A DNA stretch of 64,000 nucleotides from Symsagittifera roscoffensis (Eukaryota; Xenacoelomorpha; Acoela; Convolutidae). The stretch lies in contig NC_087069.1 of the NCBI RefSeq assembly GCF_963678635.1, positions 33,623,090 through 33,687,089 on the forward strand, written 5' to 3'. The notes beneath the pieces are model-generated. The model ran no database searches and had not been told where the DNA came from. It saw nothing but the letters and a program-made list of their open reading frames with translations. Each line of letters starts with the position of its first letter. The first letter of the stretch is position 1. A program made the translations under genes and the position numbers. Shown here one piece after another: positions 48,553 to 61,340 of this stretch.

Positions 48553-50783
48553 GCCATCTAACTTGTATCAGCGCGGCCCTAGTTACTGGAAACTAAATGA
48601 AGAAATTTTAAAAATCAACGCCAGATTAATTCGTGAAGGTCCAAAAAATTTTTTTGAAAATGAATCACCAAGTAGTTACGAAAACTTTAAGCACAATTTT
48701 CGTGAACTTCTGAGGTTTATTCAAGAAAACAAAAAGCGTGTAGATCAGAAAAAACTTAATAAATTGAAGCATCATGAAAATGTTCTCAGAAATTGTATTC
48801 ACAGCGGAAAAGGTCCGAACTCTAGTTTGATTGAAAAATATCATTTGGTGCTGGAACATCTTCAAAAAGTTTCCAAGGAAAAAGATTTTTCAGACTATCG
48901 AAAAATTCAGAAAACTCTCAGCTATACATTTGAGGGTGCGCCCAAATTTTGTAGTCAATGGACCTCAAAGAACACAATTACCTCAATCAAGCGAATTCAA
49001 GTGGATCAGAACGTTTATCATACGGATGAGGATATTCTTAATCAATTTCGAAGGTATTTTTCAAATATTTTTTCAAATAATTCCACAACAGAAACCGATC
49101 AACTACTAATGAAATTTTTATCAAAAAATAAACTCGAAAATAATGAGAATGATGGCTATAGTTACTTTACAGAAGATGAAATTCACTTGGCTATAAGCAA
49201 ATTCAATTTGAAAAGCTCGCCTGCACCAGATGGACTTACATCTAAGCTATATAAGACTTTTACGGATGAGTTTTGTTCAATTTTAGCTAAAGTTTTTAAT
49301 CATTTTGTTCATGGTGGAAAACTTCCGAACAGTTTTTGTTTAGCAATAATCAAACTTCTCCCGAAATCTGAAAATGCCATAGCAGTACAAGATTTTCGCC
49401 CTATCAGCCTCATGAATACTGACGCGAAAATTTTTGCCCATGTAGTCTGTAATAGAATTAAAAAAGACCTTTGCAAAGTTGTAAAAAACCATTAGCACGC
49501 GTATTTGCCTGGAAGACAATTGCACACAGCAATACGAAAGTTGAAAAAAGCGATTACTCCAGAACGATTGGCTAACAGAGGTTCATGTGCTGTAAAATTA
49601 GACTTTTCTAAAGCGTTTGACAGAGTTGACAGATCAATTCTCATCAAAAATTTTTAAAGGGTTAAACCTTGATGAGTTTTCAGTTAGAGCTATTGAAACT
49701 TTGTATTTAGACTCAAAAGCAGTAATTGAGATAAATGGTTTTTTATCAGCCAGCTTCAAAATTCATCGCAGTGTGAGACAAGGTTGCCCTCTCTCCGCAT
49801 TTTTATTCATAATTTTTATCGAACCCCTTCTTCAAGCAATTGAATCTACAGAAGCAATTGAAGGTTTCGGGTTATTGTGCCCCAAACTAGTTTCATATGC
49901 AGACGACATAACTTGCCTTATCAAAATCCGATGTATTGACAGGTTGTTCCGCTTAATCGATACATTTTGCAGACAAACTCAAATGATGATTAACATAAGT
50001 AAAAGTGAAGTGCTTTCCATACCTGATTTATCTCCCTATAAAACAGTCAAGGAAACAAAAATACTTGGTGTCTTGTTTTACACTTCCCAAAAAGTTGAAA
50101 ATATTGAACTATTGTTGAGTTCTCAAATTCAAAAACATCGCGGGTTAATTTCACTAAGTAAATCTTTGAGGGCCAAATCATTAACACTGTCAGTTTATGT
50201 TCTCCCTAAATTTTTTCATTTGGCTCGTCATACTCCAGTTAACTTAGATACTGTTAGTAAATGCCAACAATTATTAAATACAGAATTGAAAAAATCAAGC
50301 AGACTCGACATAAAGAAAGAAGTTTTATATCACCCCATCTTAGATGGTGGGGTAGGCTTACCATGCCTACAACTTAAACTTTTTAGTCTAAAAATTATCG
50401 ATTTCTTTGCTTCTGATATGTCAGATCGAGATAGTCTGTTACCAACAGAATTTATTTTCTCGAAAGAAATCAAAAAATTGTTAAGAAATACGAACATCTC
50501 TATTGAAATAAGTTCGAGTGATTTTGCAATTATTTCAAATATTACCAATAGCCGTTTAATTATAACAGTACATACAAAAACGCGAGATGTTTATTATTTC
50601 TGCTTACAAAACTGCAGTTTTCATCATGCTGCGATTTCCCGCTTGTGTTTTGCTGCAAACCGTTACCTCTGTTCAGAAGAAGAATTGATTAAATTTACAG
50701 GCAAAGTTTGGAAAAATTCAATGCTTGATATCTGGGAAAAAAAAACTTTTTATAAATTTTTGTACGTTGTCTGTAAGGATTGA
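48553..50783 (+). pseudogene. LINE reverse transcriptase, broken
   Basis: The long linker and fingers lie in 48553-49492, ending at TAG. The same frame continues with AYLPGRQLHTA and KLDFSKAFDRVDR. After a frameshift near 49650, 49650-50783 carries RQGCPLSAFLFIIFIEPLL, SYADDITCL and a long thumb/C-terminal domain with DGGVGLPCLQLK. The catalytic Asp residues remain. Copy 2 has a Gln codon at the site of the TAG, so the stop is probably a private mutation of this copy. Confidence 0.8.
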
Positions 50784-51011
50784 GAAGAGCAGTGTTTTTT
50801 TTCTTGAGAATGGCTCGAATGTTTTATTATAATTTAGAATGCGAAACATTCGAACAACTAATTTTCAGTTGTCACTCGTTGCAACCGTCAAGAACCATAT
50901 TACAGATTAACAGTTGGCGTGACGTTTTTGTATCAACGAACATTGCGAGGCTTAAGTATGTTGTTGCGGTTGTTAGTGGTGCATAATCAAACTCATCGAC
51001 GTCATGGAAAA
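50784..51011 (+). pseudogene. LINE RT C-terminal Cys-rich segment
   Basis: A frame continuing after the RT stop has a C-x-T-x-E-x-L-x-F-x-C-H pattern (ECETFEQLIFSCH), like the ETxEHLxxxC motif at the end of L1/Tx1 ORF2 proteins. Probably a shifted remainder of the same protein. Confidence 0.55.
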
Positions 51012-51480
51012 TCAATTTGCAAACATTTTTGTCATGGGAACCAGGGAACATACGAATAAAAAATTGCTTCTACTGATAAAAACTACCAAGGACATGTTAG
51101 ACTTCCGCAACAAACCAGGATACCCGGTATCCGGTAAAAGTAATGTCAATTGAACAAAAACTGCTAGGAAGTAGAAGGTAGATGTTTCAAGCGTACCAGG
51201 ATACTCTGTATCCGGTACGAAAAAATGTAATTTAAGCACAAATAAAAAAAATGGTTTGCCGATCAGGACACCCAGAATCCGTTTGAACAAAAAATGTACA
51301 GAAACAGTTCAGAAACCATCTAGACGAGCTCTTAACAATTTAGAAGGTGTTTCTTGTGTCAAAAATTAGGTACTAACTCGATGAGTTTTTTTCGATAAAC
51401 TTGATGTTATTTGATGTACATTTTGAAAATAAAACTCTCAACTAAAATTTTTTTAATTTAAAATAAAAAAAAAGGAGCAA
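51012..51480 (+). other. 3' untranslated region of LINE copy 1
   Basis: Noncoding. Its distal part (from TTAAGCACAAATAAAAAAA at 51230) reappears at 52690-52950 before copy 3, which identifies it as part of the LINE. It contains GATACCCGGTATCCGGTA and GATACTCTGTATCCGGTA, an approximate 75-bp duplicate. It ends in A-rich sequence. Confidence 0.6.
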
Positions 51481-52950
51481 TTCAGGAATTTACAAAATTC
51501 AGAATTGCGCTAACAGCAATAAATTGACAGAAGAAACAAAACAAATCAAATTAATCAAAATCAACCCCCATTTTTGACAGAAATTGTCAAGTCAGCTGAA
51601 AATCTGGCGCAGGCATATTGAAGTTGTCCTTCCGATATTGAAACAATTCCCCGCAATAATGCAACAGAAGATGACAATCTCATAAACAAAAATCTAAAAA
51701 ACAATTTACAATTAAAAGAAAATTACTTGAAAACTTTACAGAAGATGAAACTCACTTGGCTATGAACAAATTGAATTGGAAAAGCTCGCTTGGACAAGAC
51801 GGCTTTACATCTCGGCTATATAAGACTTTCAAGGATGAGTTTTGTTCAGTTTTAGCTTAAGTTTTCAATCATTTTGTTCATGGTGGAAAACTTCCAAATA
51901 GTTTTCTTTTAGCAATGGTCAAACTGCTCCCGAAATCTTAAAATGCCATAGCAGTACAAGATTTTTGCCCCCATCAGTCTCATGAATACTGCCGCAAAAT
52001 TTTCGCTCAAGTAGTCTGTGATAGAATTCAAAAAGACCTTTGCAAAGTTATAAAATACCATCAGCACGCGTATTTCCCTGAAAACAAATGCACACAGCAA
52101 TACGAAAATTGAAAAAAGCGATTACTCCAGAACGATTGCCTAGCCGAGGTTCATGTGCTGTAAAATTAGACTTTGCTAAAGCATTTGACAGAGTTGACAG
52201 ATCGTCTCATCAAAAATTTGAAAGGGTTAAACATTGATGAATTTTCTGTTACAGCTATTGAAACTTTGTGTTTAGACTCAAAAGCAGTAATTGAGATAAA
52301 TGGTTTTTTATCAGCCAGCTTCAAAATTCATCGAAGTGTGAGACAAGGTTACCCTCTTTCCGCATTTTCGTTCATAGTTTTTATCGAACCCCTTCTTCAA
52401 GCAACTAAATCTCCAGAAGCAATTGAAAGTTCCGGGCTATTGTGCCCCCAAAGTAATCTCATATGCAGACGGCATAATTTGCCTTACCAAAATCCGATGT
52501 ATTGACAGGTTGTTTCGCTTAATCGATACATTTTGCTTGGTGTCTTCTTTTACAATTCCCAAAAAATTTAAAATTTTGAACCAGTGTTGAGTTCTCAAAT
52601 TCAAAAACATCGAGGGTTAATTTCACTCAGTAAATCTCTAGTAAATAAATCCAAATAAATATTTAGTAAATTAAATCTAAATGTATTTTAAGCACAAGTC
52701 ACAGAAAGAACAAAAAACAGTTTGCCGATCAGGACAACCAGTATCCGTTTGAACAAAAAATGTACAGAAACAGTTCAGAAACTATCTAGACGAACTCTTA
52801 ACAAATTAGAAGGTGTTTCTTGTGTCATCATTTAGGTTACTAACTCGATGAGTTGTTTTCCATAAATATGATGTTATTTGATGTACATTTTGAATATGAA
52901 ACTCTCAACTAAAAAATTTTTAATATAAAAAAAAATAAAAAAAAGAAAAG
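51481..52950 (+). mobile_element. Tx1/L1-like LINE, copy 2, internally deleted
   Basis: Starts inside ORF1 (ACAAAATTCAGAATTGCG), runs to about 51710, then jumps to the RT fingers and palm, to about 52640, and ends with the same 3' untranslated region (52690-52950). ORF1 second half, endonuclease and most of the linker are deleted. The RT catalytic box reads YADG in place of YADD. It retains a Gln codon where copy 1 has TAG. Confidence 0.75.
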
Positions 52951-55215
52951 CGCAAATCAGAAATTTACAAAATTCAGAAACGCGCTAACAGCTATAAGTC
53001 GACAGAAGAAACAAAACAAATGAAAATAATCAAAATCAACCCCCCATTCTCGAAAGAAATTGTCAAGTCAGCTGAAAATCTGGCGCAGGCATATCGAAGT
53101 TGTCCTTCCGATATACTGAAACAATTCCCCACAATAATGCAACAGAAGATGACAATCTCAAAAACAAAAATTGTGACAGTAGATCACCGCAAACTGCATA
53201 CACTGACAGTTATTACTCCCCCTGAAGCAGAGCATTTTATAACCAGCATCAAAGGCTAAGGAATCATACAGAACAATAATTCCCATGGAATGCTTACGAG
53301 GGTCTCACAGACCCAAGAACAGTTACCCTAAGCTAGCCAAAATCAAATTGTCGAGTTTGCTTTATGTATGCTTTATGTATGTTAAGAAAAGGTCATCACG
53401 ATAATTGGTGCAACATAGAAAATCAAAAAACCAATAATCCGTCCCCACAAAAACCAAGCTCCAATAATGGCTGCGACGAGAAAAACGATGACAAAACAAC
53501 AAGTTTTGTAATGACAGTTAAAACGTCGAAGAAAAGAATGTCGATACACCACCATCTAGAGTTTTTGTTAATGAAATTGAAACAAACAGTGCAGCAACTC
53601 CAAGCCAAGAAAAACAAAAGATTGACGTTCTCAACAATCAGGTCGTAGATTTTCATTCTTACTCTGCCAAGGAAAAAAAAGACAATTTATCATATAAGGA
53701 AAATAACAAAATGGAAATTTTCCTCTGAAGGAAGAATGCTTACAAAAAGAGAGCGTGAAATTTCACCAACCTCTTGGTCATTCTTAACACGGAAGAACGG
53801 GCCTATAATGAAATCTAAAAACTCCGGAGAAGACTTGGTTAGAGAGAAGTTTTAGCAAATTTTCTATAAGCGAAAAATCCGATATTTTTTCTGTTATATT
53901 TTAGCATAGGAAATTCAGCTAAACTACACTCTTTTATCAAAAAATATCAAATTAAAAAATTTTTTTTCAGTTTCATTTTGCGCATTCAGGAAGAACACAC
54001 ATATATCTGAGTTTAATGAGAACCCAAATTCCTTCCAAGCGACTTTGAATTCCCTGAAATTAAGCATCAGATATTTTTGCACTCAAATATGACATTACTA
54101 AAAGTTCTTAAAATGAGGCACGTACCAAACGATTTACCCAATTCAAGGAACAAATTCTTGATTTTTTTGGCTTTGTTGATTTCGCACTCAAAATTGATTT
54201 TTGTGATTATACACATTATGACAAACAACATAATTTTTTTCCGCGCTTAGACTATAAATTTATGAGTTTCGAAACAGAGTATGACTTTATGCAAAGCACT
54301 CAAATGTCAATCTCTCATCATTTGCTCATACACGTTTTTGTTCAGCCATCAATATTGTATCAGCGCAGCCCTTGTTACTGGAAATTAAATAACGAAGTTT
54401 TCAAAAAACAACGCTAGCTTATTTTGTAAAGATCTAAAAAACATTATTGATAATGAATCACCAAGTAGCCTCAAAAACGTTTCGTGAACTTCTGAAGTTT
54501 AATCAAGGGAATAAAAAGCTTGTAGAGCAGAAAGAAATCAATAATTTGAAGAGTTATGAAATTGTTCTCAGATAGTGCATCCACTGCGGGAAAGGTCCAA
54601 ATCCGAGTTTAGTTTGGGAAAAATTCACTTGGTGCTGGAACATCATCAAAAGGTCTCAAAGGAAAAAAAATATTTTTTTAGTTTTTCGAAAAATTCAGAA
54701 AACTCTCAGCTATACTTTTGAGGGTTTGCCGAAATTTGGTAGAGTCAAAGCAACCCAAAGAACAAAATTAACTCAACCAAAAGAAATCAAGTGGATCAGA
54801 GCGTTTATAATACGGATGATGATATTCTTAATCATTTTCGAAATCTTTTTTCAAAAAACTTTCCAAACACTTTTACAACAGACTTTGAACATTTACTAAG
54901 GATGTTTTTATCAAAAAACACACTAAAAATTATGTAAATGATAATTAAAATCACTTTACAGAAGATGAAATTCACTCGGCTATAAGGAAAATGTATTTGA
55001 AAATCTCGCCTGGACAAGACGGCCTTACATCTCGGTTATTAAAGGTTTTCACGAAAGAATTTTGTTCAATTTTAGCTAAAAGTTTCAATCATTTTGGTCA
55101 AGACGGAAAACTCTTAAACAGTTTTTTTTCAGCAATAATCAAACTGCTCCTGAAATCTGAAAATGCCGTAGCAGTACAAGATTTTCGCCCGATTAGTCTT
55201 CAGTGGTTCAATGTG
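52951..55215 (+). mobile_element. Tx1/L1-like LINE, copy 3, 3' truncated
   Basis: Begins at the same ORF1 position as copy 2, with the same preceding CAGAAATTTAC. It carries ORF1 (53020-53259 and on), decayed endonuclease (54000-54340) and RT fingers (54960-55200) ending at DFRPISL, where a different element starts. Many frameshifts and stops. Confidence 0.75.
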
Positions 55216-55984
55216 TGAACCATTAACATCGGGTCGACAAAGTTGTAAAACTTAAAAGCTATATCGGCCAAAGCTTGCAAACTAATATAGTTACATGCTA
55301 AAATAGTGAACTGAGCTCATGGCTGGATCTCAGTATCCCCAGACCACGAGGTCGCTCCTAAAAATAGAGCTACTTCTTAATTATTATTTTACTATTGTTT
55401 TTGTTCAGTAGATAAAAATCATCATATCCATCGGAGATGGATCAACCATTTCCTTCAACTACTAGCTTCTCATTATCTGAAAGATAAGTTGCATGTTAAT
55501 TAAATTCAGTTGAGGCCATTCCTGGAACTAAAAGTTGTTTAAATGTATAGTCTCTCAGTTCACTGAAAAACCCTCAGGATTCGTGGTCTTCATCAAATAA
55601 GCTCTCTCTTCAGCACTGGGAAGGGTTGAAATATCGGCTCTCAGCCTTCCTGATTGACAAAGTTAGAACGGTAACGGTTGTGACAGCACAATCGTTACTT
55701 TCCGCATCGCTTTCCGATCTTCACGTTCGTTCTTCAAATTCGTTATCTGCGTAGTTCAGCGTTCTTCTTCTCCTTCCGACTAGCGCAAATTGTCGCTGTG
55801 ATTTTTGCGCTTTTTCAGTAGCTGCGAAAAGTCTCCATTTTCAAACGAATTTTTGAAAATTATTTCGTCAACCCACATTGACTCCTCCTTATTGAACGAT
55901 TAACGCCACTTATCATTGAAAATAGCCAATTTTCTCACAAAACTGCTCAAAATAAAAACTCGTTGATAACACGAGTTTCAGGTC

Positions 55985-56500
55985 ATTCTGATCGAATGTC
56001 TTAACCTCGAGCTGATTGACAGAATTGCCGAGGATCTACAGCCCGGTCTGACTCAAACTTCCGGCGTCCTCAACATCAATGACGATGGCATTTGTGGAGT
56101 AACTTCCTGTATTAACACTTCAGGGAATAACCTTGAATGGGTAGGCTGTGAGTCCTGTGATTCATGGTTTCATTTGGTCTGCCTCGGTGTTTCCAAACAC
56201 AGAGTAGGTGAACAATATTTCTGTTCTAATTGCATTATAGGGAACCCCGAGTTTTCTCTTCGCCTCTTGGAATTAGTTCAAAGAAGCGTCCCCACTCGGA
56301 AATTTGTCCCCAAGGGCGCAAGACCGTTGTTTGCAGAGTATTACAACATCTCCTGTAAAATTTTGTTAATAATTCTGAAAATATCCACGCATGGTCCCGT
56401 CTTCTGCTTTTCCCCTTCTTCACACTTCGTCAGCCTTCCAAGAACGAAAGAAATGCCACATCCATTGATACTTTTGTTAAGAAGAAACTAGAAAATTTTA
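55985..56500 (+). pseudogene. PHD-finger protein segment of a LINE
   Basis: One frame reads GICGVTSC, EWVGCESCDSWFHLVCLG and YFCSNC. The Cys/His series (C-x4-C, C-x2-C-x4-H-x2-C, C-x2-C) and the Trp before His are those of a PHD zinc finger. PHD-like fingers are known in ORF1 of some LINEs. The first Cys pair has four intervening residues, not two. The frame stays open to 56491 without further domains. Confidence 0.65.
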
Positions 56501-56699
56501 AACAGACTGCTGATGTCAATACTCTTTTTCCCGGGACATCAGAGCACCAGAGTAAGTCCAGAAAACAAAAAAACCTATCGAGTTACTAGCAAGTAAGGTT
56601 CCAAACTAGATGAAGAGGACATCAAAGGTCACTTCCCACGAAAACCTGGCGTCTCAAAACGAGGACATCATGACTAAGCTCTAAAGCAAACACCCTCGC

Positions 56700-57500
56700 C
56701 GTCCAATGAACTGCATGCCTTTCCCATCCAAAAATGGCATCACATCCCCTTTGCTTGTAAGTGCCACTGTTATCAAGAGAGCCATCATTGCGTTCGCGAA
56801 CGGATCAGGGGGTGGTTTGAGCCGTTTACGCCCAAAGCATCTCAAAGACTGTAGGAAAGAAACTCGGTACCACAGGAGTTTCGATCCTCAATTCTCTCAC
56901 TGAATTAGCCAACACCATCCTTGCCGGTTCTGTCCCACCAGAAGTCACGCCCATTATCGCGGGAGCCAATAAAAGACTCCGGTATCACACCTATTGCCGT
57001 TGGTGAAACTTTGCGATGTCTTGTTGCTAAAACCTCTTCGATCAAACTGGCCGCTCAGTTCAAAACCCCCTTGTCCCTTTGAATATCGGGTTTGCAGTTC
57101 CCAGCGGCGCCGAAGCTGCAGTTCACGCTGCTCGTGCTTTCTCTGAAAAAGCGGGCGACGAAGATGTACTTCTTAAGATCAATTTCGCTGACGCTTTCAA
57201 CACAGTGCGTCGTAATGAAGCAGCAAATTGGATAGCAGAGGTCTGTCCAGACGTTTTTCCCTTATTTTCTTTAAGTTACGAGGAGGGCGCATACCTTTTT
57301 TTTGGTAAGGAACTCCTGTACAGCAGCGAAGATTATCAACAAAGCGACCCTCTGGCTGTTTTTTACTTCTGTCTCTGCTTCCGTTTTAAACTTGAGATTC
57401 TGAACTCTCGTTTCAACGAGGGTTATCTTGACGATGTCTCTGTTGGGGACAATTGGCAAACTGTCATGAAAGACCTCGTAGACTTGTGAAAGGCTTGTGC
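56700..57500 (+). pseudogene. LINE reverse transcriptase, LDD type, broken
   Basis: 56706-56903 holds the fingers (IIAFANGSGGG, RPKHLKD). 56904-57078 in other frames carries the linker with a GETLRCLVAK-like segment. 57079-57489 holds GAEAAVHAARAFSEK, VLLKINFADAFNTVRR, SSEDYQQSDPL and GYLDDVSVGD. At least two frameshifts separate the parts. Confidence 0.7.
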
Positions 57501-57591
57501 CGACATAAGCCTCTTCTTGATTGAAGATAAAAACAGAGCTTTTCGTCTTCTCAACTGACGATTCGAAACGTTTACTCATCATCTCTAAGTA

Positions 57592-57792
57592 GTGAGCCAC
57601 GAAAACTTAGAAATCCTAGTCGCTCAAGTTTTTAAAAGATCTTTTGGAAACCGAATAGCTGACGTCTCAGCTGACCCCCGCGAGTCATTGTTCCTCCGCC
57701 AGAGACTTGCCATAGCGACTTGCCATAGCGGCAATGCTATCAGTGCTATCGAGGGTCTTCAACCTGATAACGCAGATGTGGAAACTTTTTAG
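57592..57792 (+). pseudogene. C-terminal piece of the LDD-type LINE protein
   Basis: Short frame following the RT remnant, with no recognisable motif other than its position. It probably continues the same protein after a frame break. Confidence 0.35.
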
Positions 57793-58079
57793 CTTTTTAC
57801 CACCTCCGTTGTTCTGTATTCTCATTATTCCGCTGCTTTTGCAGAGTTTTAATTGCATGAAGTTTTTACTTCTAGCCTTTTTTTAATTGTCTTCTGGTGA
57901 CGTTTTAAACTATTTTATCCAGTTTTTAACTAATGTTTTGTAAAATTCTGCTGTTTTGTGCTTTCGTATATTCTTTTTTATATATAGTTTGAAAATAGTT
58001 TTTTGGGTCATATTAATACATGCAAATTGGGCAAAAAAAACATTAAAAAAATGGCAAACATTTTTTTGAAATTTTAAAA

Positions 58080-58410
58080 TCTTTTGGTTGCTTTTACTTG
58101 CTTTAAACTAAAATTAAAGGTCTTGCTCGCAACAGACATATTTTGTTGTAGGCCTGCTCGCTCGCTTTGTTCACTTGAATTAGGACGAAAAATCAAAATT
58201 TTCAAACCGGTTTTTTCGACACGAGAGAAAATTTCTGGAAGTTTATTAAGTGGTTCGAATCACGACTGACAGGACTTTTATATGACATATCACTCAACCC
58301 AGTCCAAAGAATAAGTGTGTTACTTGATCTAGCGTGAAAAGCAAAAACAAAAAACTAAAACACATCCAAATACAAGGTCCCCCCATTTTGGAAATTGTCG
58401 AAGAACCAAA
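58080..58410 (+). repeat. Hairpin-ended dispersed element, copy 6 (right part)
   Basis: Shares CTGCTCGCTCGCTTTGTTCACT, the CGGTTTTTTCGACAC block, GGTTCGAATCACGACT, ATGACATATCACTCAAC and AAAACTAAAACACATCCAAA with copy 1 in intron 14. The left, hairpin-bearing end is not seen. Confidence 0.5.
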
Positions 58411-58439
58411 GCGATTTTTAACAGATGTAAAAGCGAAAA

Positions 58440-60960
58440 GGATAAAATTAAACGAATCGGGCTAAATATTTTCACAGAAAAACAATGTCTGATGAACAGT
58501 TTCGAGACTCACAAATCGCAAAAAAACGCTGAAGTTTTGGTTGACTCTATTCCTGAAGCTGACCAAAAAATCGATTTCAAATCAGCATTCATGGTCAATC
58601 CGGCACAAAATGAATATGACTATCCATCCAGGTAACTAAACTATTTCCGACATTCGCTCAACAAAAGTTGAGTACTATTGATGAAACGGAAAAGAGTCTA
58701 AAGAAATTGCACTTCTAAAATTTTCAAGCAGTTTCCAATTAAAATGGAAGGAAAACTCTCAATTTCCAAATTATCTACAACCAACAGAGACAAAAGAAGA
58801 CTCAAAAATTGTTGCTCCCCCAGAATCACAACAGTTTATCTCTAGCACAAAGAGTCATGTACTGCATTTGATGGGCAAAACTATATTCCCAATAGGATTC
58901 TTAACAAATAGACCGAAAAGATATACCCGAAATTGTTCCGGGTCAAAACCTCGAATCTGTTGTTTTTTGTGATGACCTAGTTGCTGTGAAAGTTCTGTAA
59001 CTACAAAGTAAGCACAGTAATAACACGAGAAAGCTTGGTGAAAAAGTTTACACAGGGCGAACAAAGTGGAAGTGTCTGATGAAACTTTTTTTAAGTGACT
59101 GGTCATGACATTCGCGAATGGAACACTTCAAAATGTGGGTGAGTGATGAAGTGTTTTTTCATATTCCATCTTAACATCAATGTTCAAATTGTAAATTACA
59201 TGAAAAACAAGACAAAGTTATCATTTGTTTTTGTTTTAAAAAAAAATATATTCATTCAGAGTTCAGACAGTGGTTTCTTAGGGGATTCAATGAAAAACAA
59301 ACCCTTTAATGTGCATGTCGAATAGTTTTTTTTTGCATTTCAGCGAAGATTTTCAGCTCCTTCAGCTTATTCAAAAACAACAATGCGATACATTAGAAAC
59401 AGATTCTGCGAAAAAACCAAACCTAATACCATTTACTTGTAACAATGAGGATCTTACTCAGTGTGGCAATGTGATTATTGAAAAAAAGGTTGGTATTACC
59501 CCCACGATCAACTTCAAGAAAACTACGGAAGCACAAGATTATGTGTCCTTGGAAAACATTCAAAAGATTCCAACACTTGTATTTCTTTGGCTCAGAATTT
59601 GTCCGATGTGCAATATTCGGAAAAGTTTTAAAGTTTGATGAAAACCACGGACATGGATCTTTGCAATCAAGTTGTAGACTTCAATGATCACACCCACCTT
59701 TTGAAATTAAACCAAATGTTCAATAACAAAAGACAGATAACACTGCTCTTTTGAAAACTGAGATGAAAAGAAAAGTCCAAAATGAAAAACAGTGAATTTT
59801 GATAAGATTAACTCACTGATGACTAAAAACAAAAAAGATGAAATTACCAGATTTAATTTCAAAAAACGCCAAAACGCATTTGGTTTAGGGAATCTTGCAT
59901 AACTACTCTCTATTTCAAAGAAAATTTTACTTCTTTACAGAAGAGCACCAACTTTTTTCTTATGCCTCATGAAGCAAAAAATTTCAACGATTGATAGCTT
60001 ACACCGTAGTTTGTTTGAAAAATTTGAATTTCTTTTTGACTTAACGTAATGAATTCAATTTTTTTTTGATTGGAGATTCTAATGCTCTCCCATGTAATGA
60101 CAGCAAGAGCTCAACATCACTGAGTCCAAAATGCTGAAGCATCAAACTTTAGATACAATTTAGAGTTCGTAGAGGAAAAGGGGTAATGTGATTATGCTCA
60201 TTATGACAAGTAAATGAAATTTTTGCCCACCTTTTGTTTGACTGTTTTTTATCTGACAATTAAAAGCGATAATGATTCTTTTTCATACATTCAAACTTCG
60301 CTATCCAATCGCCTTTCGTTGCATATTTTCAAAGAACCATAGTTGTTAATGAAAACAGGACCTAAATAGTGGAACATGAACGAAATAGTATTAGATGACA
60401 ACGCGGGTCTCATCAAAAAAATTGCAGTATTTTTTAGTCATAGACTCTCCTAACGCTTACGAAATTTTCAGATTTGATTTTCGTCATCTGCAAAAAAACA
60501 CTCAACATTTTCTGCTAGTTTTTCTCTAGCAATAATAAACCTGTTGCCAAAACAAAAAGCAACAATGATGAAAGATTTTAGACCCATATGTCTTATGATC
60601 AGTGATGATATACTTTTGCGCATGTGGTATGCAAACGCCTTTGAAAAATTATGCGATAATCTCAAAGGTCATTATTCAAAGTTTGTCGCTTTTCGATCTG
60701 ATAGATTCTCCGAAAACAGCAAACAAACTATAAGGAGACAGCGTCATGCTGCTCGTACCAAAAGCGACTGAACCCAAAGCTACGTCAAGAAATAAACATG
60801 CTACATAAAAAGTATGATAGCAACTGGATAAAAAAATAAAATTTATCAAAACACAATGAAAGAGCAACATTGCTGAATTTATTGTACAACCCAAATAAAA
60901 TATTAAGGTTGATTTTATTGAAGAATTTACTATATCCAAAGACTGTATGCACAATCAATC
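58440..60960 (+). mobile_element. Diverged Tx1-like LINE remnant
   Basis: Fragments align in order with copy 1: ORF1 core near 58820-58930 (PPESQQFISS, IFPIGFLTNRPKR), an RT piece at 60540-60640 (LLPKQKATMMKDFRPICLM). In between only short frames remain. Older and more degraded than the array at 46-55 kb. Confidence 0.55.
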
Positions 60961-61340
60961 AATTTAAATCTGATAGTTGTAGGAGACTACAGTTTGAATT
61001 ATTTCAAAGCAATTGAGAGAATTTCTCTCGACTCAATATTCAAGTTGAATGCACTTGACGTTACTTACAAAAACAAACCAACACATTCAAAAATCTTTTT
61101 AGTATATATAATCACTGACTTCAGTTTGAAAGACCAGCCAAACAGGTCATTTATTTTCCCTCCTCCAAGAAATTAAAACTGAACACCTGGTCACACTAAT
61201 CATAACTGAGCTCAGGTTGCATAATTGGGGTATACCTATCAAACTCACGATATACGTTAAAAGCAGTAACTCAGAATTAAAATTTAAAACAACTCGTTCG
61301 GGAATAATCTGAGTAAACTTCTACACACGAAACACTCCTC
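60961..61340. other. No gene seen
   Basis: AT-rich sequence between two decayed LINEs. It may contain endonuclease remnants (ending near 61190), but nothing certain. Confidence 0.35.

Larger units (their letters stand above)
46560..51470 (+). mobile_element. Tx1/L1-like LINE, copy 1
   Basis: Near full-length two-ORF LINE: ORF1 with a zinc-knuckle region, apurinic-type endonuclease, reverse transcriptase and a C-terminal Cys-rich segment, then a 3' untranslated region ending in an A-rich stretch at about 51470. The RT motifs (SPAPDGLTSKLYK, DFRPISLMNTDAKIFA, KLDFSKAFDRVDR, RQGCPLSAFLF, YADD) point to the L1/Tx1 group. It is dead because of a stop in RT (49493-49495) and frameshifts near 47340, 47945 and 49650. 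Confidence 0.85.
55216..57900 (+). mobile_element. PHD-finger LINE with LDD-type reverse transcriptase
   Basis: A second LINE family begins where copy 3 stops. It has a PHD-finger segment (about 55985-56250), an RT fingers region with GSGGGLSRLRPKHLKD (56810-56860), RT palm with KINFADAFNTVRR and YLDD (57079-57489) and a C-terminal piece (57592-57792). The frames are broken throughout. This RT type (GAEAAVHAAR, QQSDPL, LDD) is distinct from the Tx1-like copies. Ends are approximate. Confidence 0.7.
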
